Below, piece after piece: positions 16,507 to 24,991 of a stretch of 64,000 nt of DNA. The notes below the pieces were generated by a model. That model was not told the origin of the DNA. It saw only the letters and a list, made by a program, of their open reading frames with translations, and did not search any database. Each line of letters starts with the position of its first letter. The stretch's first letter is position 1. The DNA is from Sphingomonas sp. NFR04 (GTDB lineage Bacteria > Pseudomonadota > Alphaproteobacteria > Sphingomonadales > Sphingomonadaceae), in assembly GCF_900114095.1 (NCBI RefSeq), contig NZ_FORV01000002.1, forward strand, positions 62,001-126,000. Reading direction: 5' to 3'. A program made the position numbers and the translations under genes.

Positions 16507-16526
16507 GTGTGTGTTGTTTAACACTC
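16507..16526 (-). promoter_or_regulatory. Intergenic palindrome copy
   Basis: The minus strand reads GAGTGTTAAACAACACACAC and includes the TAA stop of the upstream frame (16518). It lies 17 bases before the start of the 38-aa membrane gene. No -10 box is visible. Confidence 0.5.
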
Positions 16527-17024
16527 GACCTTGTTAGCGGTGCGTTTGCGCTTGCGCAAGCTGGGACCAAGAAATTTATTCGTGTAGCGCGTATACGGAA
16601 GCACCCGGTGCGCGCGGCCGCGATAGTCGGCCTTCGTGCGGTAAAGCTCGGCGTCATCGAAGTCATCGATCGGCGTCAGAAAGATCCGGCGCTGCTCCTC
16701 GACGACGACCATCACAACGGAGACGTTGTGCTGTGGCGCGCGGCGGAGCAGCTCTCGATCAACGCCGATGCCTGCTTCGCCTCTCTCGATCGCTTCGGCG
16801 ATTGACTTCGACCGGCCGCGCCAGATGTCACGCCCCTTCTGCTCCACGATCAGGAAGCGCGTCCCGCTGGGCGTCTCCATGATCTTGCCCTGCACCCTGG
16901 GCGCCACTTTCAGCAGCCCGATCCGCTTCATGCCCTGCGAGATAGGTCTCAGCATCTTCGACAGAGAGGCGTTGAAGGTAAATGGCGGTAATGCGGGTTT
17001 TTTCGTTGATGATGCGGGGGCCAT
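16518..17024 (-). CDS. Hypothetical protein, 168 aa or C-terminal part of a frameshifted gene
   Basis: The frame opens at ATG 17024 inside the upstream gene and overlaps it by 197 bases. From about MLRPISQGMKRIGLLKV onward it has strong G/C third positions and looks like genuine coding sequence. Before that the other frame looks more natural. There is no good ribosome binding site. It may be a separate gene with a late start, or the C-terminal half of the upstream protein reached by a +1/-2 shift near an A6 run. Function unknown. Confidence 0.5.
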   Translation of the reverse strand: MAPASSTKKPALPPFTFNASLSKMLRPISQGMKRIGLLKVAPRVQGKIMETPSGTRFLIVEQKGRDIWRGRSKSIAEAIERGEAGIGVDRELLRRAPQHNVSVVMVVVEEQRRIFLTPIDDFDDAELYRTKADYRGRAHRVLPYTRYTNKFLGPSLRKRKRTANKVEC

Positions 17025-17439
17025 AGTTCTGTCTCTGCCATTGCAGGAGCGCGCGCGCCGCTTCGTAGCTGGGCTTCTCCTGCATGAGGTGGTTCATGGA
17101 TGCGTGCACGGCGAGGATCTCGGCGATCGGGCCGGCGAAGAGAGCCTTGACGCGGCTGTAGCCGAACACCGTTTGCTTTTTGGCGTCGTAGAGGGCGATG
17201 ACCTGGTCAATGCGCAGGCGCTGGGTCCACGCGACGCCCACGCGCACGGTGTTGGCGAACCGATTGAGGCCGGTCTCGTCCTGGAAGGGGATGGCGGGCA
17301 CGAATATCGCGCAAGCCGTGCGGCGCTGCAGTTGGCACACGTCGTTGACCGCGCAGTGGTCGCACGGGAGCTTGCCGGCGCCGGACGTATAGGTATCGTC
17401 GGGGCGACGCTTCAGCTGTCGTGTGTCCGTGTCGATCAA
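16828..17439 (-). CDS. ASCH-like domain protein, 203 aa (C-terminus doubtful)
   Basis: The start is TTG 17439-17437 with ribosome binding site GGAG 7 bases upstream. An N-terminal cysteine cluster (LPCDHCAVNDVCQ, later C) precedes NTVRVGVAWTQRLRIDQVI, whose R-x-G-x-x-W-x-x-RL pattern resembles ASCH/PUA-type RNA-binding domains. The last 45 residues before the stop look like out-of-frame sequence, because the other frame is better coding there. It follows a terminator, so it needs its own promoter or read-through. Confidence 0.55.
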   Translation of the reverse strand: MIDTDTRQLKRRPDDTYTSGAGKLPCDHCAVNDVCQLQRRTACAIFVPAIPFQDETGLNRFANTVRVGVAWTQRLRIDQVIALYDAKKQTVFGYSRVKALFAGPIAEILAVHASMNHLMQEKPSYEAARALLQWQRQNYGPRIINEKTRITAIYLQRLSVEDAETYLAGHEADRAAESGAQGAGQDHGDAQRDALPDRGAEGA

Positions 17440-17452
17440 GTATCATCTCCAT

Positions 17453-17492
17453 AAAAGAGCGCTCGCAAAGTGGTTAGACCTTGCGAGCGCTC
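17453..17492 (-). terminator. Rho-independent terminator
   Basis: A perfect 12-bp stem (17457-17468 with 17481-17492) has a 12-base loop and is followed on the minus strand by TTTTAT. It lies 23 bases behind the stop of the 66-aa gene that ends the recA-like operon. Confidence 0.85.
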
Positions 17493-17515
17493 GCTTCTAC
17501 TTGGCTTGTGGTGGC

Positions 17516-17716
17516 TTACGCTGCTGCGTTCCAGCCGTTCACTACGTTGCGCTCCTCCGGGGCCAGCGACGCTCCCCACCCGGAGAAAATGAACTGCGGG
17601 TCGTCGCCGGTGATTTCACGAAATGCCTTCGCGACCGCGGCACGCATAGGAGCGTCCGAGCCCGGCGGAAGCTTCGACGCATCAACTTCCCCGATCTTGC
17701 AGCCCCAGACCTTCAT
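17516..17716 (-). CDS. Hypothetical protein, 66 aa
   Basis: The start overlaps the recA-like stop (ATGA at 17713-17716). The product begins MKVWGCKIGEVDASKLPPGS and contains an IFSGWGASL segment, a pattern I associate with short phage proteins of unknown function. It is the last gene before a strong terminator. Confidence 0.65.
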   Translation of the reverse strand: MKVWGCKIGEVDASKLPPGSDAPMRAAVAKAFREITGDDPQFIFSGWGASLAPEERNVVNGWNAAA

Positions 17717-18753
17717 GCTGCCGCGTCCTGCGCTTCGGCGATGTCGATCAGGATATCAAGGTTGGCCGGGTCCTCGTTCAGATGCTCGATGAAGGCCGCC
17801 TTGCCCTGGATCCGCTTGCTCTGCCAGGTGAACCAGGCGCCGCCCTGAATACCGAGCTCCGTCAGGTGTTCGGCGCCGATGTGGTCGATCATGGAGTCCA
17901 TGACGTCGATGTAGCCGGTGCCATCCTTGCGCCACTTGAACTCCCAGCTGGTCTTCTGGAACGGCTGGTAAGTCTTGTTCTTGATGGACTCGGCCTTGAT
18001 CTTTTGCGCGATGACCTCCTTGGTCTTCTTGTCGCGCTCCATCTCCCGGCCGAGGAACAGACGCAGCGATGCGTAGTAGGGCAGGGCCTCGCCGCCCACC
18101 GTGTACCGCGGATCGCCATAAGCGACGCCCGGCTTCATGCGCAGCTGATTGAGGAAGATCGCGAGGACGTTGTTCTCGGTCACGAACTGGTTGAACGCCG
18201 GGAGCTCCTGACTGGCCGCCATCGCGAGCGCCAGATTGTCCTTCATGTTCTGCCCATCGCCCTCCTTCTTGTCGCGTGCGAGCTTGGCGGCCGGCACCAT
18301 GCTTGCGAAAGAGTCGAACACCATCACGAGCGGCGCTTCGAACGGGATGATGTCGGCCTTGCGGATCGTCTCCATCCAATCGATCGACTGGTCGAGCGAA
18401 GCCTCGAAGGAGCGGGGGCGCTTGTAGTTCCAGATCCCCGGCGTGTCGTCGAGCCCAAGCCCCTTGGCGAGGTTGAGCATGAACGAACCTTCGTGATCTT
18501 TGAACCCTGCGGCGCCACCAGCCTTTTGAGCCTGCGCCATCACCGCGGTCGCCAGCTGCGTCTTACCGGCGCTCGGCGGCCCTGCGATCTCGACGATGCG
18601 ACCGGTCTTGATGCCGCCGCCGCGATACTTGCCAGATAATGCGCGATCGAGGTTGGGGACGCCGGTGGAGAGGAACAGGTCGTGGTCGGAAACTTCATCC
18701 GACGTCACGCCGCCCTTGTCGAGAGCTCCAGCCAACTTTGCTGCGATACTCAT
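17713..18753 (-). CDS. RecA/UvsX-like recombinase, 346 aa
   Basis: The RecA fold is visible with Walker A GPPSAGKTQL, the strand VMVFDSFASMVP (Walker B) and IFLNQLRMKPGVAYGDP (L1/L2-like DNA-binding region). The size matches phage RecA-type recombinases. It would promote strand exchange for replication restart and repair, together with the SSB-like protein, Mre11/Rad50-like pair and RuvC-like resolvase of this window. It overlaps the exonuclease stop by one base. Confidence 0.9.
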   Translation of the reverse strand: MSIAAKLAGALDKGGVTSDEVSDHDLFLSTGVPNLDRALSGKYRGGGIKTGRIVEIAGPPSAGKTQLATAVMAQAQKAGGAAGFKDHEGSFMLNLAKGLGLDDTPGIWNYKRPRSFEASLDQSIDWMETIRKADIIPFEAPLVMVFDSFASMVPAAKLARDKKEGDGQNMKDNLALAMAASQELPAFNQFVTENNVLAIFLNQLRMKPGVAYGDPRYTVGGEALPYYASLRLFLGREMERDKKTKEVIAQKIKAESIKNKTYQPFQKTSWEFKWRKDGTGYIDVMDSMIDHIGAEHLTELGIQGGAWFTWQSKRIQGKAAFIEHLNEDPANLDILIDIAEAQDAAA

Positions 18754-19736
18754 TACTTTCCGAACTCCTGTTCAAGCTGAATAAACGGGGAAATGAACTC
18801 GTCCATCTTCGAGAGCATGGACGTGAAGCCGAACTCGGCGCAGAACTTCTCGAAGGCTGCGCGGTCGACCTTGGCTTTGGTGCCGCGAATGTTGGTCGGG
18901 GCGGGGATATCCGGGTGACCCAGATCCATCATCTTCAGCGCGAACTCGAACCGGGCCTGAAGCTCGGTGTCATCGCGCAGCTTCTGGAACTTGGCCGGGA
19001 GCAGCTGCGGGTCGCCTTTCTTTGCCTTCGGCACAGTCTTGCCTGCTGCCAGCCACTTAGCGACGGCATCTTCTTGGCTGAGCCGCATAAAGCTGTGCAC
19101 GCAGTCGAACACCGAGAGGAGCTCCACCGCGCCCGCGTGACCGATGCCGGTGCGAGGCTTGACGTTGTCGCCGGTGTCGCCCTGCAGCGCCTTGGCGTGA
19201 ATGAACGCTTTTTGTGAGGCGAACTCGGTGAACTCGTGGAAGTTGGTCACCGTGACCTTGCGGTCGATCTTGTGATCGATCCAGGCGACGCCGCGCTCGA
19301 CGAGCTGGATCCAGTCCTGGTCGCCGGTGATTAGCGTCACCTGATCGCCGCGGGCCAACGCCTTGCGCGTCAGGATCGCCGCCATGTCGTCGGCTTCCAT
19401 GTTGCCGGCGACGAGCTGTGAAATGCCGAGGAGGTGAAGGCCGCGAAACATGTCGCGACGCTGGGCCTTGTAGCGCTCGCGCTCGGCCATCTTCTCGGCG
19501 GTGTCGGTACGAGTGCCCTTGTAGTCGGGGAACTCGCTGTAGCGCCATGAGCGGCCATCCCAGAGGATGATCGGCGTAGCGGCCAGGCGGGTGCGGAGGA
19601 TCTTCTGGATCGAGCGCAACATCCCGAAGATGGCGGTCGTCTCGCGTTCGCCTGCGTAGAGCTTGCCCTGCTTGCCGTTGCCGTGCTGCGCGGCGTGACC
19701 GACCGAGTTTCCGTCAATGTAGGTCCGGCGGATCAT
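18753..19736 (-). CDS. 5'-3' exonuclease, FEN/PolA N-terminal type, 327 aa
   Basis: The metal-binding segments of flap endonucleases are present: YIDGNSVGHAA, EADDMAAIL, ITGDQDWIQL and GDTGDNVK (helix-hairpin-helix start). The protein removes RNA primers or flaps during lagging-strand synthesis, a job done by the PolA N-terminal domain in bacteria. Here it is a stand-alone gene, consistent with the phage using a PolIII-type polymerase. ATG 19736 has ribosome binding site ACAGGAATACC. Confidence 0.9.
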   Translation of the reverse strand: MIRRTYIDGNSVGHAAQHGNGKQGKLYAGERETTAIFGMLRSIQKILRTRLAATPIILWDGRSWRYSEFPDYKGTRTDTAEKMAERERYKAQRRDMFRGLHLLGISQLVAGNMEADDMAAILTRKALARGDQVTLITGDQDWIQLVERGVAWIDHKIDRKVTVTNFHEFTEFASQKAFIHAKALQGDTGDNVKPRTGIGHAGAVELLSVFDCVHSFMRLSQEDAVAKWLAAGKTVPKAKKGDPQLLPAKFQKLRDDTELQARFEFALKMMDLGHPDIPAPTNIRGTKAKVDRAAFEKFCAEFGFTSMLSKMDEFISPFIQLEQEFGK

Positions 19737-19759
19737 GGTATTCCTGTCGGGTAGAGGGT

Positions 19760-19788
19760 GCGGGGGAGGGCAACGCGCGCTCCCCCGC
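19760..19788 (-). terminator. GC-rich hairpin between the SSB-like gene and exonuclease
   Basis: A 9-bp stem (19760-19768 with 19780-19788) of G and C only. No U-tract follows, so termination is uncertain; mRNA stabilisation or partial termination behind the highly expressed SSB-like gene is also possible. The rest of this 107-base gap shows nothing further. Confidence 0.4.
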
Positions 19789-19843
19789 CTTCAATCGGCG
19801 GCCTGGGCCGCCCGCCTGGAGCCGAAGCCCCAGGCACCTTCCG

Positions 19844-20878
19844 TCATTCGAGGCCGGCGAGGATGTCGTCGATGTCGTCCGAGTCCGCGGCGGCCGGTGC
19901 CGGCTTGGCGGCGGGCTTCGAGGCCGGCTTGGCGGCGGGCTTCGCCGGTTCCGGCTCGGCTTCGGGCTCTTCGTCGACGACCGACGCGATCGCGGCGTCG
20001 AGATCGGCATCTTCGAAGTCGGCGTCCTCGACTGCCGGCGCTTCTTCCTCGTCCTCGTCGAGCACTTCGGTCACCGCCGCGGCGTTGGTCTTGCTCGCGG
20101 CAGCGGTGCCGCCCGCGTTGGTCAGGCGAGCCTGCGACGTCGACGACGCGCTCGTGATCGCTGCGGCAACGGTGATGCCCGCCGCGCCATTGATCTTGCC
20201 GAGGAACTCGAGCGCCTTGCCTTCGAGATTTTCGAACTGCGAGGCGATCCAGGCGTCGAGGTCGATCGCCTTCTCGAGGATCTTCGGCGTGAGCTTCGCC
20301 TTCTTCGGGGTCACCGTGAACTGGTACTTGGTGTCCATGCCCGAGCCCGATTTCTCGCACTTGAAGACGTGGCCGTTGTCGAGGCTGGCGATGTCGTAGT
20401 CAGGGTCTTCGTCGGTCCACGCCTCGAACTGCGACAGAATGCCGTCGAACGCACCTTCGCTGACCTCGATCAGCACCGGCTCGTTCGGCGCCTGATCCTT
20501 GTCGTCGAGGATGAGGGCGCAGAAGATCTCGCGCGGGCTGGCGAGCATCTTGCGGTAGTGCTCCTTCGTTTCCGCGTCCGGCGCCTGGCGCATGGCGTCG
20601 AAGAGCATCTCCTTGATCGGGTCACGCTCGCCATAGGTGATGTCGCGGTCACCGATGCCGAAGAAGCTCTGGCCGTCGAACGACTTGAGGTAGGTCTTGC
20701 CATACTTGCGCGAGAAGTCGCCCGAGACGGTCGGCGTGCCCGAGGTGTCCGGCGCCGGCAGAATGCGGAACTTGGTCTCGCCGTTCTTGAACTTGTAGGG
20801 GCGGAGACCCTTGCTGCGGTTGGCTGCGATCGCCTGCCGCTTCTGCTGGATCCGCTCGCGTGCGGTGAGTGCGCCCAT
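19844..20878 (-). CDS. Single-stranded DNA-binding protein-like, 344 aa
   Basis: ATG 20878-20876 starts MGALTARERIQQKRQ. The N-terminal 230 residues include a region of type LRPYKFKNGETKFRILPAPD, as in phage gp32-like proteins. It is followed by a long low-complexity A/E/P/K linker and the acidic tip DSDDIDDILAGLE, the typical protein-interaction tail of SSBs. Position directly before the exonuclease and RecA-like genes fits. Assignment rests on architecture and context, not on a unique motif. Confidence 0.72.
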   Translation of the reverse strand: MGALTARERIQQKRQAIAANRSKGLRPYKFKNGETKFRILPAPDTSGTPTVSGDFSRKYGKTYLKSFDGQSFFGIGDRDITYGERDPIKEMLFDAMRQAPDAETKEHYRKMLASPREIFCALILDDKDQAPNEPVLIEVSEGAFDGILSQFEAWTDEDPDYDIASLDNGHVFKCEKSGSGMDTKYQFTVTPKKAKLTPKILEKAIDLDAWIASQFENLEGKALEFLGKINGAAGITVAAAITSASSTSQARLTNAGGTAAASKTNAAAVTEVLDEDEEEAPAVEDADFEDADLDAAIASVVDEEPEAEPEPAKPAAKPASKPAAKPAPAAADSDDIDDILAGLE

Positions 20879-20912
20879 AATTCCTAATGCTCCTGTGTTC
20901 ACTTCGAATAGA

Positions 20913-20946
20913 GTGTGTGTCGTTCATAACTCGCGCGAGACACACC
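20913..20946 (-). promoter_or_regulatory. Intergenic palindrome copy before the SSB-like gene
   Basis: The motif (20913-20932) reads GAGTTATGAACGACACACAC on the minus strand, and a matching half GTGTGTC lies at 20937-20945 for a longer inverted repeat. TCTATT just downstream is a weak -10 candidate. Confidence 0.5.
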
Positions 20947-20968
20947 TGTCGCGCGGCTTCGTGGTGGG

Positions 20969-21520
20969 TTATTCGGTTGCGTCAGCCTCCTGTCGCATGG
21001 GCCGCGCCCGGTTGTTGCGTTGAGAACGGCGCTGGTCGTAGCTGGAGGCTGCTTCGCGTGCGTTCTGGATTACGAGATTGGATTTCAGCTGCGCCTGGGT
21101 CAGGATGCCCAGGGACTTCAGCATCTCCTCGCGCGTCTTGAACGCGTAATAGGCGACCTTGCAGATGGCTTCGATCTCGTCGGCGTCCATCTTCTTGATC
21201 TGCCACTCGCGTGAGGACTTATCGAGCGCGACGGCGGCGGCCACCATGTCTGCGGTCACCCGCTCGGGCTTGGTGTTGGTCTGGGAGGCCTCCTCCTCGG
21301 CGGCCTCGCGCAGCTTGGCGCGGTGGGTCGTCGTGAGCTTGGCCTCGATCGCCTTCAGGGTGAGCGCTACCTTAGCCGCCTGCTTCTTGGCTCGGGAGTG
21401 CTGGATACCGTACCAGGCGGCGCGAGCGGTCTGGGTTCGCATCGCCTCGGAGATGTCGCCGATCTCGGCGTCGATCTCCTTGACGAACTCATCCACGTCG
21501 ATGAAATCTTCAAGCGTCAT
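20969..21520 (-). CDS. Hypothetical replication-region protein, 183 aa
   Basis: The start MTLEDFIDVDEFVKEIDAE is at 21520, with a GAAAGA ribosome binding site. The protein is mostly helical: a domain containing QTARAAWYGIQHSRAKKQAA, a lysine-rich stretch, and a segment AFKTREEMLKSLG near the C-terminus. Phages often carry a protein of this layout between the SSB and polymerase genes. A recombination-mediator role like UvsY is possible but not supported by a motif. Confidence 0.65.
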   Translation of the reverse strand: MTLEDFIDVDEFVKEIDAEIGDISEAMRTQTARAAWYGIQHSRAKKQAAKVALTLKAIEAKLTTTHRAKLREAAEEEASQTNTKPERVTADMVAAAVALDKSSREWQIKKMDADEIEAICKVAYYAFKTREEMLKSLGILTQAQLKSNLVIQNAREAASSYDQRRSQRNNRARPMRQEADATE

Positions 21521-21541
21521 GCTGTTCTTTCGCTGGGTGTG

Positions 21542-21561
21542 ATGTGTGTTGTAACGCACGC
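21542..21561 (-). promoter_or_regulatory. Intergenic palindrome copy
   Basis: The minus strand reads GCGTGCGTTACAACACACAT, 21 bases upstream of the 183-aa gene and 10 bases behind the polymerase stop. No -10 box is visible. Confidence 0.5.
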
Positions 21562-21571
21562 GCTCAGAAGG

Positions 21572-24500
21572 TCAACAAGAATTGTCGACCAGAGCGCGCA
21601 CTTCGGAGAAAACTTTCGTCAGCGCTTCCCGCTTGCTCGCATCGTGATAGATCTGCGTTGGCTTGAACCCAACGATAACCGTGGCATCGAGCTCGGCCGA
21701 GTAGGTCTTGCGGCCGACATGATCGGCAAGGCCCTTCAGGTCGGGGTAGAATGTCTTGATTGCCTGCGGCCCGAGGAGCACGATGACTGGCGGCTTCATC
21801 GCCGCGATTTCGCGGTAGAGGTAGGGCAGGGAGTCCGCCACTTCCTTGGCCGGCAGATCCCGCTCGCCCTTCTTCAGCGGCCGGCGAAGCACCCAGGTCC
21901 ACACGGCGTCGTCAAGCCGCATACCGGCATCGTGGAGGCTCGGCGCCACATAGTTCACATAGGAGAACTGGTGCTTGAGCTCCTCGTAGTCGTTGAACGG
22001 CGCGTCCAGGATGACCATGAATTTCGGCGCGCGGCCGAGCTCGCATGGCACCGCAGCCTCGCCCAGGTTCGCCATCATATCTTCGACCACCTGCACCACC
22101 GTGTCGGCGACGAGATCGTCGACCGGGATGTCGCGGGTCGCGACGACGCCCTGGTCGCTAATTGCCGGCATCAGCTCGATCTGGTCACGCTGACGGGACG
22201 GGTCAGTCGACTTGGCTTGACCGGGCACGATGCGCGCGAACGCGCCGACGCGATCGAGATGGTCGATGGCCTTGCTGTTCACCGCGCGGCTCGGCACGCG
22301 AGCCTTGAAGTCCTCCATGCTCACAAACCGGCCAGGGCCGAAGGTCTCGGTTGTGGTCACCTTGTTCTTGCGGCGCCCGGTGCTGCTCTCGACGACGACG
22401 GGGTTCGGGTCCGAGCGCGCGGCCATGATTGCACTGGCGCCCTTCTCGGACACGTTCTTCACCGCGGACAGGGGCGCGATGATGATGCAGTCGTTCAGCG
22501 GCTCGAACTGGCCCGTGGAAATGTTGACGTCGGGCGGGATGACCCGGATTTCGTCCTTGGCCGCCTGCTTCACGATGCTGGCGAGCTTGTCACTGTCCGC
22601 GATGCCCATGCTGGCGGTATAGAACTCGACCAGGTAGTGAGCCTTCAGGTAGGCGGCCTGATACGCGATCAGCGTGTATTCCACGGCGTGGCTGCGATTG
22701 AACGCGTAGCCGGCGAAACCTTCGATGTCCGTGAAAAGGCGATCGGCGTCCGTGTCCGGCATGCCCGAGGTGTCGACGGCGCCCTGCACGAACTTGTCGC
22801 GCTGCTGGGCCATCATCACCGGGTCCTTTTTGCCCATCGCCTTGCGGAGCACGTCGGCTTCGCCAGGCGTGAAGCCGCAGAGGACACGGGCGATCTGCAT
22901 CACCTGCTCCTGGTAGGCGATCACACCATAGGTGTCCTCGAGGATGGGCTTGAGGCTCGGCCACGGGTAGCTCACGGCCTCGGTCCCGGCGCGGCGCCGG
23001 ATGTATGCCTCGGTGATGCCCGCATCGAGCGGGCCGGGACGGTTCAGGGCGTTAAGCGCGACGAGATCCTCGAAGCTGAGCGAAGCAGTTTTCGCCATCT
23101 CCTTCAGCAGGCGCCGCACGGACCCGCCCTCGAACTGGAACACGCCGGCGGTCTTCGCGCCCGAGAAAATCGCGAGCGTTGCCTCGTCGTCCAGCGGCAG
23201 CTTGTTGATGTCGACGCGGACGTTCCGGCGCTGGAAGATGAGCTTGAGCGCCTGGTCGAACATGTCGAGCGTGGACAGGCCGAGCACGTCGAGCTTGATG
23301 AGCCCCTGCTCTTCGCTGACGCGCTTGTCCCAGTTGATCACGCGCGCGTCGCCGCGCTTCTCTACCACCGCGCGCTTGGTGAGCGGCTCGCCCGCGACAA
23401 CGACGCCGCCGGCGTGCGTGCCATAGGCTCGCATCTTGCCCTCGAGCTTCAGCGCCCGATCCCAGATGTGCGGGAACTGCTCCGCAAACACCTGGATCTC
23501 ATGCGTGGTTTCGAACGCGTCCTTCAGCCCGGCCGAAACGCCGTGGGTGTCGCCGATGAACTTCGTGGCGCCCAGCTGGTCCTGCGGGAGGCCATAGATG
23601 CGCGCGACGTCACGGATCGCACCGCGGGCGCCCATGGTGTTGTAGTTCACGATGCCCGCGACGTTCTCCGCACCATACCGGTCTGCCAGGTAGGCGATCA
23701 CCTCTTCGCGGCGCGTGGACATGAAGTCGAGGTCGGCGTCGGGGAGATCGAGACGATCGGGGTTGATGAAGCGCTCGAACAGCAGCTTGAACCGGATCGG
23801 GTCCACGTCGGTGATGCCGACGAGATAGGCGACCAGGCTGCCGCCCACGGAGCCGCGGCCCGGGCCGACATAAATGCCCTTGCTCTTCGACCAGCGAACG
23901 AGATCGGACACCAGCAGGAAGTACGGCGCAAAGCCGAGGCGCCGAAGCGTGTCGAGCTCGAACTGGAGGCGCGGCAGGTATTCCGCCTTGAGCTCCGCCG
24001 GGCTCGGCTGGTGCGCGAAGATGGGCGCGGTGAAGCGATCGCTCCAGCCTTCCTTGCATAGGCGCTTGAGCTCTTCGTCAGGATCGTTGGCGAGTGACGG
24101 CAGCGATGGGTCGAGCTTCGCCCATTTGTACTCGGCCAGCTCCACCAGACGCTCGGTGTTCATCAGCCCGCGCTTGAACTCGGCGCCCCAGTTGCGGCCA
24201 TAGCGGTCGGCGACCGCGTTGCTGGCGCGCACTGTGGCGGCGGCCAGCTCCTTTACCGTGTGCGGCTGGTACCGCGGGACCGGCTGGAGGTAGTCGCTGT
24301 AGGGGCGACGATCGGCGATGCCCGCGTTGCAGCTATAAGCGTCGTCGTCGTGATCGAGCCAGAACGCCGGCTGCACCACCAGCGGCTCCCACTCGGGCAT
24401 GGCGCTGAAACAGCCGTTCAACTTCGCCCAGTCGATCACGCGGTGGTTCTGTCGCGAGAAGTAGGGCGTGTCGCTCGGCACAAGCTCGTAGAAGCGCGCT

Positions 24501-24991
24501 ACGAAGCGAACGCGCTGCGCGAGGTCAGACATCGCTTTGAGCATGTCGTCGCGCTGTGCGACGCTCTCAAGGTCACCGGTGCTTATGACGAGACAGTCAT
24601 CGTCTAGCGTCGACGCGAGATCGTCCCAGGTGACCCGCGGGACGAAGTAGAAGCGGTCAGCGTCGAACCCGCGGGTAAGCAGGCGGTAGAGCGACCGCAT
24701 GCCCTCGTCGTTGGTGGGGTAGAGCTTGAGGAAGCATGCTGTCTCGCGCTCGCTTTTGTCGCGGCCAGCGTCCTCCTCCATGATCACGCGGACGCGCACG
24801 CCGGCGAGGAGCCGCTTGTCGAGCTTGCCCAGCTTCTTCGTCGCCTCCACCACGGAGGAGATCGTCATAGTGTCGCAGATGCCAACGACGTCAGCGCCCG
24901 CCTTCTCGGCCACGGCCGGCAGATCGTCGATGCCCAGGATGGACTCGCCAAGGGAGAAGTCGGTGCGCACACCGAGCAGGGGGTGGATCAT
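21572..24991 (-). CDS. dnaE: DNA polymerase III alpha subunit with C-terminal UDG-like fold, 1139 aa
   Basis: This is the family C replicative polymerase. A degenerate PHP domain lies at the N-terminus (RTDFS instead of HSxYS). Polymerase motifs include YVGPGRGSVGGSLVAYL, PDADLDF with catalytic aspartates, THAGGVV, RPGPLDAG and AFNRSHAVEYTLIAYQA. After about residue 985 the usual OB/C-terminal region is replaced by 154 residues resembling the uracil-DNA-glycosylase superfamily (MVILDAPF; PPVIVLLGPQAIKTF; GFKPTQIYHD). ATG 24991 overlaps the preceding stop. Proofreading probably comes from the separate DnaQ-like gene. Confidence 0.93.
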   Translation of the reverse strand: MIHPLLGVRTDFSLGESILGIDDLPAVAEKAGADVVGICDTMTISSVVEATKKLGKLDKRLLAGVRVRVIMEEDAGRDKSERETACFLKLYPTNDEGMRSLYRLLTRGFDADRFYFVPRVTWDDLASTLDDDCLVISTGDLESVAQRDDMLKAMSDLAQRVRFVARFYELVPSDTPYFSRQNHRVIDWAKLNGCFSAMPEWEPLVVQPAFWLDHDDDAYSCNAGIADRRPYSDYLQPVPRYQPHTVKELAAATVRASNAVADRYGRNWGAEFKRGLMNTERLVELAEYKWAKLDPSLPSLANDPDEELKRLCKEGWSDRFTAPIFAHQPSPAELKAEYLPRLQFELDTLRRLGFAPYFLLVSDLVRWSKSKGIYVGPGRGSVGGSLVAYLVGITDVDPIRFKLLFERFINPDRLDLPDADLDFMSTRREEVIAYLADRYGAENVAGIVNYNTMGARGAIRDVARIYGLPQDQLGATKFIGDTHGVSAGLKDAFETTHEIQVFAEQFPHIWDRALKLEGKMRAYGTHAGGVVVAGEPLTKRAVVEKRGDARVINWDKRVSEEQGLIKLDVLGLSTLDMFDQALKLIFQRRNVRVDINKLPLDDEATLAIFSGAKTAGVFQFEGGSVRRLLKEMAKTASLSFEDLVALNALNRPGPLDAGITEAYIRRRAGTEAVSYPWPSLKPILEDTYGVIAYQEQVMQIARVLCGFTPGEADVLRKAMGKKDPVMMAQQRDKFVQGAVDTSGMPDTDADRLFTDIEGFAGYAFNRSHAVEYTLIAYQAAYLKAHYLVEFYTASMGIADSDKLASIVKQAAKDEIRVIPPDVNISTGQFEPLNDCIIIAPLSAVKNVSEKGASAIMAARSDPNPVVVESSTGRRKNKVTTTETFGPGRFVSMEDFKARVPSRAVNSKAIDHLDRVGAFARIVPGQAKSTDPSRQRDQIELMPAISDQGVVATRDIPVDDLVADTVVQVVEDMMANLGEAAVPCELGRAPKFMVILDAPFNDYEELKHQFSYVNYVAPSLHDAGMRLDDAVWTWVLRRPLKKGERDLPAKEVADSLPYLYREIAAMKPPVIVLLGPQAIKTFYPDLKGLADHVGRKTYSAELDATVIVGFKPTQIYHDASKREALTKVFSEVRALVDNSC

